From NCBI GenBank assembly GCA_023313575.1, contig JAJTTP010000001.1:930001-994000 (forward strand): a DNA stretch of 64,000 bases. Reading direction: 5' to 3'. This stretch comes from Eutypella sp. D-1. Taxonomy: Eukaryota; Ascomycota; Sordariomycetes; Xylariales; Diatrypaceae. Below are positions 56,541-64,000 of this stretch, piece after piece (the stretch's first letter is position 1; every line of letters starts with the position of its first letter). A model generated the notes under the pieces. The model ran no database searches, was not told where the DNA came from, and saw only the letters and a program-made list of their open reading frames with translations. Both the position numbers and the translations under genes were made by a program.

Positions 56541-58081
56541 CACAGCTGAACGAGAGGACCACAAGATACATTTGGGCGTTCCGAACTTTCCTATGTTACC
56601 TCCTTGTTTCTTGTTTCTTTTTCAAGAGACCGTGGGCACCTGGGCAGTTGTCAATTGTCAATTCCGTTCTTTTCTAGAACGCTCAGCTATCAGGTCTGGC
56701 AAGTCCAACCCCGGACGAGAAACTTAACTAAGTTGGTCCTACCCTGTCGTTTTAAAGACCCTTCCCGACTTCCCCCGCACGAGCCAATGCCGCTAACCCC
56801 CAGATCGCATTCCCATTGAAGACAAAGTGTAAGGTGGGTTTCATCACGTGATGTCCCATTGGTTGGGGACCAAGTGAAGGTGAGTGGTTACCTGGGCAGC
56901 TGCCTGAGGTATGACTCGTGTAGTCTCTGGGGTAGTTCTGTTTTCCTGTCAGGGGTGGCAAGGATGAATTGTGTGGTCACATTGCTGCACGGTCGCAGCG
57001 AGATCAACATAAAAACACCATCTGCAGAACTTATCGACAAAAATATTTCCCCAGTTCGCCCATCTCTCCCAGGATGTTCTAGGTGTTCCAAAGGGTCTCA
57101 TAAAGGAGAACCAACTTGTCTGGGTCCTTGGATAGCTGTCAGACCTGTACTACTAAGGGGGAAAGATGTTGCCAGGATCCGAATTTCCTTTACGTCGCGC
57201 AGCACCACAGTCCCCAATCAAAAACAGTTAAAGGCCTCGGATTCAAGCAGGGTTACTTGACATCGCTTACGCATCCGGTCTGGTTCGCATACTTTAGCTT
57301 TCGCTTTTTGCTCAGTCTACGATATACCCACGGTCCAGTACACGATGTTCATGGGGTTTCCCCTATGTGGGCATGATGGAACCGTTGCATTGGGAACGAG
57401 CTCAAGCCACTTAGGTGCCCACAAGCAGCCAAGACCTGATAGAAGAAATGAATCACTCCTCTTTGTCGGGCAGCTGTAGCCGCACATTATGTAATGGAGA
57501 TGACACTTCACCGCCCCTGGGGATTTTAACTTCACGTGTCGCGGAATCGCTGCCACCTGGTCATATCGTTCATTGTGGCGTTCTTCATACTTAAAATCTA
57601 CTTCGTAGACCTCACTGCCTATGTAATTACCATGCAGGAGTCGGCCGGGAGATCGGATTTAATGCAAGCGGGATTGGTTCTAGCAGTGTAATGGACGGAC
57701 ATTAGTAACGAATCGACGACACCCGGTCTCCGGCTAGGTGGGACCAGAAGTCTAGCTCTTATCGAGGTTAGCTATTATCGCCTAAAAATAGTTAGCCCAC
57801 TACAACCCGACTGTCAGCAAAAGGTATCCATCCGATGACTTCGGCCCTATGGTGTAGGCTGAAAGGCAGCTGACGACGGTATGGCCGTCGCAGTTAAGAG
57901 AATATATCACTCCTGCTCATAGTGTCGGGCTGCTACGCCCTATATAAGGGACACAGGATTGCGCATTTAACTGAATCCCAGTGGGCCATAGATGAGAGTA
58001 CCCAGACTGGTCAAATCTATTTCGTCCCAAGGCATCGATTGCGTCTAGAGCTATATTATAACCCGTACACGCCTCCCCAAT
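56541..58081. other. 1.5 kb spacer between divergent genes
   Basis: Upstream of the Zn2Cys6 gene and of the Rossmann protein. No supported gene; several short frames only. Confidence 0.5.
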
Positions 58082-58980
58082 ATGCATCTCATCCTCACCG
58101 GAGCCACGGGCCTCGTAGGGGCCGGCGTCCTAGACGCCATGATGAAGACGAAGGGGGTCACGAAGATTTCGATACTCAGCAGGCGGCCCGTCAAGATGGC
58201 CGAGGACGCCAAAGACCCGCGCATCAACGTCATCATCCACAAGGACTTCGAGACGTACGACGCCGAGCTGCTATCTAAGCTACGGGGCGCGAAGGGATGC
58301 GTGTGGGCTCTCGGGATCAGCCAGGCACAAGTCGGCAAAGAGTGAGTGACCACCATGTCCTCGGCAAGAAAAAAAAAGGGGGGGGGAAGGTGAGGGGGGG
58401 GGGGGGTTATTACCAAAGGATCGTAGGCTAACTAGAAGGAACCCACCGCAGGGAATACATCAAAATCACCAAGGACTACGCGCTAGCGGCATCGCGGGCG
58501 TTCGAGACGCTGGCATCGTCGTCGTCGGAAGAAGAAGACGGGCGTGACCCGTTCCACTTCGTGTACGTGTCGGGCTTGGGCGCGACGCTGGAGCCGCGGT
58601 GGTACACGCAGCTCTTCGCGCGCGTGAAGGGGGAGACGGAGGCGGCGCTGGCGGGGATTACGCGCGGCGGCTTCCACGCGCTGTCCGTCCGGCCCGGCGC
58701 CGTGGACCCCGCGACCCACGACGCCGTGCAGCCGTACGTGCCTACGCGGTCTCCCGTCCTGCGGGCCACGGCCGCGGTCCTCAACCCCGCCACCAGAATG
58801 CTGGCGCCGGGCATCCACAGCCCCACGGAGGAGCTGGGGCGCGTGTTCACGCAGTTGGCCATGGGCAGACACGCGGACCAACTCGCAGGTATGAAGAAGG
58901 ACGTGCAGTGGGTCGGCAACTTCCCCATCCTTGAGAATCCCGCTATCAGGAGGCTGGCGGCTTTGAGCGAGCAGGAATGA
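58082..58980 (+). CDS. NAD(P)-binding Rossmann-fold protein (atypical SDR)
   Basis: Exons 58082-58341 and 58452-58980 with a 110 bp intron give 262 residues. The N-terminus HLILTGATGLVGAGVLDAM holds a GxxGxxG dinucleotide-binding motif at residues 6-12, and SRRP follows the second strand. Next come WALGISQAQVGKEEYIKITKDYALAASRAFETL, then VYVSGLGATLEPRWYTQLFARVKGETEAAL and the LSVRPGAVD segment. A canonical YxxxK pair is not evident (K of VKGE may serve), so it resembles extended/atypical SDR and HTATIP2-like proteins rather than classical dehydrogenases. The intron contains A and G homopolymers (58369-58407). Substrate unknown. Confidence 0.85.
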
Positions 58981-59685
58981 ATGCCTTTTGTTTTTTTTTT
59001 CTTCTTTTCTTTTCTTCCTTACGTGAAGTCGGTAGTTAGGTATAAGCGTATTTGTCCACTTCTTGTTACTTATCATCCAACTCCTCAATTGAATTCTCAA
59101 CCCCGGTATATCTACGTAGTGGGAGCCTGGCAATATGTAGCTGTCTTAAGCTCCTCGAAACCATGGCCCCCCCCCTGGCTTTGTGGTCTTGACCGGTCAA
59201 CCGATCAAGCCAGGCCGACTTATATTTCCATGGATCGCAGGCCAGAATAAGATGAAGAATGTATTGCTCGTCTAGACCAGGCTGGGTGGGGGGTCTTTGG
59301 TCTCCTACCTACCACAAATTCTAAATGCTCGGGATTGGAAATGAGACAAGAGAGAGAAGTTGGCTGCAAGGATGTGCCAAAAACACACCATGCGTTTTGC
59401 TGAGGCATCAACGAACAAACACACTAATGCGATAAGTGATAAGAAACCACTTATGTAATGTAGCCAGCCAAGCCAAGCCAACTAACGGTTACTGTTGCCG
59501 TTGCGGTGAAGTCCATTCATCGTCCTGTTTGTTATTAATTAGGCCATCCATTGGACTGGGCCCTGGGGCGGAATAATATTTGGAAGTCCCCACCCGAGAA
59601 AAATCTTTTGGGAATCGGTTAACAGCGCACCGCTTGTATGTAGCACAATTGGAGGCAGTTTTCTCAACAACAACACAAACCAATC
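58981..59685. other. spacer
   Basis: Between the Rossmann protein and the tRNA. No gene seen. Confidence 0.5.
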
Positions 59686-59791
59686 GGTCCTATAGTCTAG
59701 TGGTTAGGACGAGGGATTCTGACTAGGAACCTTTGAAAAAAGGGTTCTATTAGATCCTTCCCTAAGCCCCGGTTCGATCCCGGGTAGGACC
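59686..59791 (+). tRNA. tRNA-Gln (CUG anticodon), intron-containing
   Basis: The acceptor stem pairs GGTCCTA with TAGGACC over 7 bp without mismatch. The D arm is GTCTAGTGGTTAGGAC. Anticodon stem AGGGA pairs with TCCCT, and the loop reads TTCTGAT after splicing, giving CTG at positions 34-36 (Gln). The T arm is CCCGG-TTCGATC-CCGGG. A 35-base intron (59723-59757) sits right after position 37, as in eukaryotic nuclear tRNAs, and leaves a 71-base mature tRNA before CCA addition. The A and B boxes are intact. It closely matches the fungal tRNA-Gln pattern. Confidence 0.95.
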
Positions 59792-59796
59792 TTAAC

Positions 59797-59811
59797 TTTT
59801 GCCTTTTTGTC
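59797..59811 (+). terminator. Pol III terminator after tRNA-Gln
   Basis: Two short T runs (TTTT then TTTTT) begin within about 6 bases of the tRNA 3' end. They are the expected RNA polymerase III stop signals. Confidence 0.7.
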
Positions 59812-59840
59812 CAATTCTTCAAATGTGTATTTTTGTGTGT

Positions 59841-59843
<3 letters not shown>

Positions 59844-59875
<32 letters not shown>
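59844..59875. repeat. poly(T) tract
   Basis: Thirty-two consecutive T, about 50 bases past the tRNA. Read on the other strand it is a 32-base A run like the one at 21266-21295. Confidence 0.7.
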
Positions 59876-59879
<4 letters not shown>

Positions 59880-60318
59880 CTCACCTCTCTTTTTTCTTTT
59901 CTTTGTAAGACAATTGCAGTGTTTTCCCTTCGACTAAAGAGGTAGCCCGCTAGTTAGCACCTACTCTTTTGCACTGTAGAACCTTAAATTGAGACAGCCT
60001 TGTACCCAGACATGCTGACCTCCGCCGCTTACAGCTTTTTGATAAGATAAACGTCGAGTGCAGCCGATAATTATGTGAGAACCGCCCCGTGTATCCATAA
60101 TTCGGCCATGTATCCCCCGCAAGCGCACGCCCTGCCCACTACATTTTTTGATGACATTGCCTAGCTTCGGCGGCGGCTTCGTATGAGCCAGCGTGTATAT
60201 ATATGAGTAGAATTCGATTGAAGACATCTATACTTCTTACGCATAGAATAAACACACACAAGTCATTACAATTTTTACTTCGTTCAAAATAAATAAGATT
60301 CCCTTTCTTAGATTTACA

Positions 60319-60983
60319 ATGCCTGACGCACCTTGCACAGTCCGGCATGCGCGCCGCGAAGGTTAGCTAGAATACCCGAGGGGGTAGCCTGACTACTCCC
60401 ACTCATACATATTTTTTTCTTCCCTTTCAAGCCAGCTAACCACTTTTTCTGACGACATTGTATTCGGGATAAAGACGTCCCAACGATCCTCGCGCTGATC
60501 CGCGAACTGGCGGATTACGAGCACGAACTGGACTCGGTGGAGGCGACGGCCGAGACGCTGGCGAGCACGATCGCGTTCGCGGCGGAGGGCGTGGAGTCGA
60601 CGTCGACTCGCCCGAACACGGAGCCGACGGCGCCGACGCGGCCCGCGCGGTGCCTGCTACTGTTCAACGAGGAGGGCAAGCCCGCGGGAATGGCGCTGTA
60701 CTTCTACAACTACAGCACGTGGCGCGCGCGGCACGGCATCTACCTGGAGGACCTGTTCTTGCGGCCCGAGGAGCGCGGTAAAGGCTACGGCAAGCGGCTG
60801 CTGGTCGAGCTGGCCAAGGAGGTCGAGGCGACGCAGGGCGGTAGGCTCGAGTGGAGCGTGCTCAAGTGGAACGAGCCGAGCATCCGGTTCTACGAGGCCA
60901 TCGGCGCCCGGAAGATGGACGAGTGGGTGGGCATGAGGGTCGAGAGGGAGGGGTTGAAGAAGTTAGCTGGTCTGCTGGGCTAA
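60319..60983 (+). CDS. GNAT N-acetyltransferase, diamine/thialysine-type
   Basis: Exons 60319-60361 and 60475-60983 with a 113 bp intron give 183 residues. The first exon codes only MPDAPCTVRHARRE, and the join gives VRHARREDVPTILALI, matching the usual GNAT opening VRPAxxxDVPxIL. The acetyl-CoA loop is RGKGYGKRLL (motif A, near residue 107) after GIYLEDLFLRPEE, and EWSVLKWNEPSIRFYEAIGA is the C-terminal motif; both resemble spermidine/spermine and thialysine acetyltransferases. The acceptor is AAG, less common than CAG or TAG, but no alternative keeps frame and homology. Probable substrates are small amines. The gene is very GC-rich compared with its flanks. Confidence 0.88.
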
Positions 60984-61100
60984 CTGCTCGATCGAATCGG
61001 CCCCCCTTTGTATCATGACCATAGGCAGACAAAGTCCTGCTGCTCTCTGATAGCAACCGAACTATCAAAACAAAATAGACCAAACTTTTCCAATACTTGA

Positions 61101-62213
61101 TCAATCTGATTTTTGAGCCGGTGTTTGATTCGTCGTCGTAGGTTTGCCGTCTTTATCGACGCCCTCGAAGAATCGGAGTTCAGCCGCTGCCGGCTTCGAG
61201 AGCCTGATGTCGCTGGTTCCCCACTGGACCTTCCACTTCCCCGACTCAGGTACCTCGGTCATGCTCGCGGAGCACTCGAAGATGCGACTGTAGATCCCAC
61301 GCCTAAGGACCCTGCTACCCAGGGTCCGGACGCCGATCGGGCGTCCCTGACCCCTGGGATCCTGGTCCAGCGCGCCGGTCAAGCTCTTCATCTGGCGGGA
61401 GCTTTTCCTCTCGATCTTGCGTGCGGGTCTCGTCGCATACTGCGTCCAGTCCCAGTCCTCGTCTTTGGCCCCCGCCTCCTCTTCATTTGCTTCCAGCAAA
61501 ACGGGTTGGGCAAGGGTTCTTCTCGAGGCCATCTTGAAATCCTCGGGCCCGGTCGCCCGACCGTTTGCGAGATCCTTCAGACGATCCCACTCTCCCTGGG
61601 GAAGCGGGGGCAAGAGCTGATGGAGGATAGAGGCATAGTGTCGCTTCAATTTGTTTCTCGCGACCCGCTTCGGAAAGGGTCGGCCAAAGCTGTTCTCGGT
61701 GGGCAGGGTGCGCTTGGGGTCGAGGGATCGGCGCATGGTCTGGGGCCAGTTTCCTTTGCCGCGGTCCTGCTGGAGGACCTGGGACTTGGCGACGGCTTGA
61801 AGTTTCTCTTCGGACCAATTATCCAACCAATCCGGCTCGCGGCCCTCAATGTAGGCATCCGGGTCAACCTTCAGGTCGGTATTCTCCAGGTCGGCGGTAT
61901 TGACCGGGGGACTTTTAGTTAGAAATGTATTGGCGAGTTGGCGGCGCCGCTTGCCGACTCTACCGGTGACGAGATAACAAATCTGGCGGAGGCGCTCGAC
62001 GTGGCCGGCATTAGCAGAACGTAGGTATCGTAGCCAGTGATGGGCTTCCTTGACATGAGGTTTCGCATCTTTCTCATATCGGCAATCTAAAAAACGAGCC
62101 TGAATGCGCGAGGCTATCCATGGCCGGCAGAGAGGAGGTAGATAGGTTGCCTCTCTAAGCAGGTGTCGGTATAGATGGAGTGGTTTACTTGGGTGTGGGA
62201 TTTGAAAAGACAT
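61101..62213 (-). CDS. LYR-motif protein, Cup1-like, probably mitochondrial
   Basis: A single exon of 370 residues. The N-terminus has the LYR signature in LHLYRHLLREATYLPP (residues 12-27), followed about 40 residues later by KEAHHWLRYLRSANAGHVERLRQICYLVTGRVG, a helical pattern like other fungal Cup1-like LYR proteins. The rest is basic and low in known motifs (RVARNKLKRHYASILHQLLPPLP; WDWTQYATRPARKIERKSSRQ). LYR proteins assist mitochondrial complex assembly, Fe-S transfer or ribosome assembly, usually bound to acyl carrier protein. It converges with the GNAT gene, with 117 bases between the stops. Confidence 0.85.
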   Translation of the reverse strand: MSFQIPHPSKPLHLYRHLLREATYLPPLCRPWIASRIQARFLDCRYEKDAKPHVKEAHHWLRYLRSANAGHVERLRQICYLVTGRVGKRRRQLANTFLTKSPPVNTADLENTDLKVDPDAYIEGREPDWLDNWSEEKLQAVAKSQVLQQDRGKGNWPQTMRRSLDPKRTLPTENSFGRPFPKRVARNKLKRHYASILHQLLPPLPQGEWDRLKDLANGRATGPEDFKMASRRTLAQPVLLEANEEEAGAKDEDWDWTQYATRPARKIERKSSRQMKSLTGALDQDPRGQGRPIGVRTLGSRVLRRGIYSRIFECSASMTEVPESGKWKVQWGTSDIRLSKPAAAELRFFEGVDKDGKPTTTNQTPAQKSD

Positions 62214-64000
62214 ATCACAGGATTGGGGCCAAGGGGGGATTTGTATGGGGATTGTATGTCCCGTTTATATACTTAGGTACCTATGATGGAAGATGCACAG
62301 AAACCTTGGAAGGGATGATGGACTATGAATCTTGAAGGTTGATTGCCCAAAGTGATGCCTTACGATAAGATAAGCAAGTGAGAGTTCAAGGTTTATGTAA
62401 GACAAAAAGTACAATGCCCAGTTTGTCTAAAATGTGTGTGTGAGACGAAGTAACCACCTGCAGATATAGCATATAGCAGGCACAGTTAGGTCAGGTTATG
62501 AGCAAACCCCCTCTTCAATGCTTAGGTTACTTATGCAAGTAATGCAGAGATCTCCGCCTCTGCAAAACCCCGCTCTCTCCCGTGTGGCTAGGCAGTACAT
62601 GTACCAAGTAGGCAGCATCCAGGGCTGCAATTTCGCGTACCGAGACATCCTAGCACCGTAACCTTGGAGTGAGTACCTTTTCCCTTAAACGCCAAAAAAC
62701 CTGGGCCAGGCGGGCAAGGTCAAATTTCTCTTTCTTTCTTATCCTCTCGTCGCGACTTTGACACGACTTACGCGAAACTGACACGTCCTCTTATTTCCCC
62801 TTTCCCTCCCCCCCTTTAGATTCAAATTCCTGGGCTTCCAATTGGCAGTTCATTAATTGATTCTCTTTTCGGACATTTTCAAGGCTGGCTCACTCACAGA
62901 AATATTTATCTCGAATGAATATCTACTTCATACATGACCAGTTGATAATTCCGCATATGTACCTACCTAAGTAACGCATGTAGGCAAATGCACCTAACGC
63001 ACCTTACCTACTACCTCTCCATAATCTACTTAACCTGCACCTGGGCAAAAAAGTACATATTTTACACACAAAGTGCATATCTCCTAAAAGGCATCATATA
63101 TCGATAATAGTCTCTTGCCCGACTCTCCTTTAAGGCTACATTTAATAAATCACAATAAGCTTGTAAGTGCACTTTTTGGTTGTCTAGGGCTATACCTACG
63201 TGTGAAGTATACTATATGCACGTAAGTGTATATAGAACTTTAAGGTTAAAGTCTCCTGCAAGTACACCTGCAACTTTGGAACTGCCCACTGGTACCGTTT
63301 TAGGCGCATCATCACTTGTAAATGCACCTGTGGATGATGTACCTCCTGGTTCACTTCCACCTGGGCAGATTCAAGTTGACTTTCCAGTCTTGTCTTTACA
63401 TCTCTAGCTCTTTTTTTAATTCTATGTCCTGCATATGCCCAAGCTGCATATTGAAATAATCCCTTTATCTCTCATATACAAATTGTAGTCGAGTCCTACC
63501 TATCCTATCAAAGAGCCACTCACTGATCAGATTTGCTTCGCGAATATTCAAGTGTTAAGCGCGCGTTTCCTATAACTCTATAACCCGACTCTACACCCAG
63601 ATATTTTAAGACCTCTAGAGGGTACGAAGTACCGACTGCATCTAGGTAGGTTAACTTGAAGAAGTATGGAGTACATCCCTGTATTCCACTCGTGCATGGA
63701 TGACAGTTGCGAAGCTACTACGCAATTAGTTACCTCCATACCTAACTCAAGTACTGAGTACCCCATCACATCCTCACTTTTTATCCGTCGCATCCTTGGA
63801 TTAGCTTCCCAGAATATCACCTTTTTACACTCACCTCCCTTACTCTTGGGCCTTTCTAACCAGTAATTGACTGAACTTTTGATATCTAGTTGACGCCCGG
63901 GTACCTTTGGAGAATACCCACAAAGTGAATTTACGCATATTAAGGTAAAGCTAGAAGGGAAAGGGGGCACCGTGGCTCATGGCTTCAACCACAGTCGCAA
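62214..64000. other. right-hand spacer, 1.8 kb
   Basis: AT-rich, with TACCTA/TAAGTA words (62270-62290, 62950-63030). Short frames at 63180-63407 and 63578-63970 show no recognisable motif. No gene called. Confidence 0.5.

Larger units (their letters stand above)
59792..60318. other. spacer with a long T run
   Basis: Between the tRNA and the GNAT gene. Contains the Pol III stop and a run of 32 T (59844-59875). No gene seen. Confidence 0.5.

Noticed and set aside
1..64000. CRISPR arrays, insertion sequences, bacterial operons
   Set aside because: No regularly spaced repeats, no transposase genes with terminal repeats, and introns throughout show a eukaryotic nuclear genome.

Overview
The window reads as nuclear DNA of a filamentous ascomycete (Pezizomycotina, most likely a Sordariomycete). 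Genes carry many short introns (mostly 52-113 bp) with GTRNGY-type donors and YAG acceptors, and they are separated by AT-richer spacers full of short TACCTA/TAGGTA motifs. Gene families include a Zn2Cys6 regulator, an NRPS, an NRPS-like carboxylate reductase and a UstYa/DUF3328 protein. The tRNA-Gln(CUG) is of fungal type with an intron. I see no CRISPR array, bacterial operon or virus. Exon models were built by hand from splice signals, and for every spliced gene the summed exon length is a whole number of codons.

Left part (1-21 kb): a multiply broken O-methyltransferase pseudogene; an aldo-keto reductase of the norsolorinate-reductase/aryl-alcohol-dehydrogenase type; a large dynamin-like GTPase in six exons; a 3.5 kb spacer with a possible relic; an adenylation-thiolation-reductase NRPS-like enzyme in six exons; a 3 kb spacer; and a Myb/SANT-like protein with an AT-hook.

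Middle part (22-40 kb): a seven-segment membrane protein; then a 94-residue secreted peptide precursor with dibasic sites and two related Tyr-rich segments, lying 2.4 kb from and divergent to a UstYa-family oxidase with both HxxHC motifs. This pair looks like the core of a fungal ribosomal peptide (dikaritin-type) pathway and is the most interesting item here. It is followed by a single-exon NRPS (A-T-C-truncated A-T-C), an acetylxylan esterase, and a secreted or single-span membrane protein of unknown role.

Right part (41-64 kb): a GT4 glycosyltransferase, mitochondrial succinyl-CoA:3-ketoacid CoA transferase, an AhpD-like protein, an 11-exon allantoate-permease-type MFS transporter with an 8-exon Zn2Cys6 factor upstream on the same strand, an NAD(P)-binding Rossmann protein, an intron-containing tRNA-Gln, a GNAT acetyltransferase and a Cup1-like LYR-motif protein. 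This part looks mostly like housekeeping and nutrient-use genes. The stretch from 1.6 to 36.5 kb is enriched in secondary-metabolism families, but whether they form one pathway cannot be told from sequence alone.
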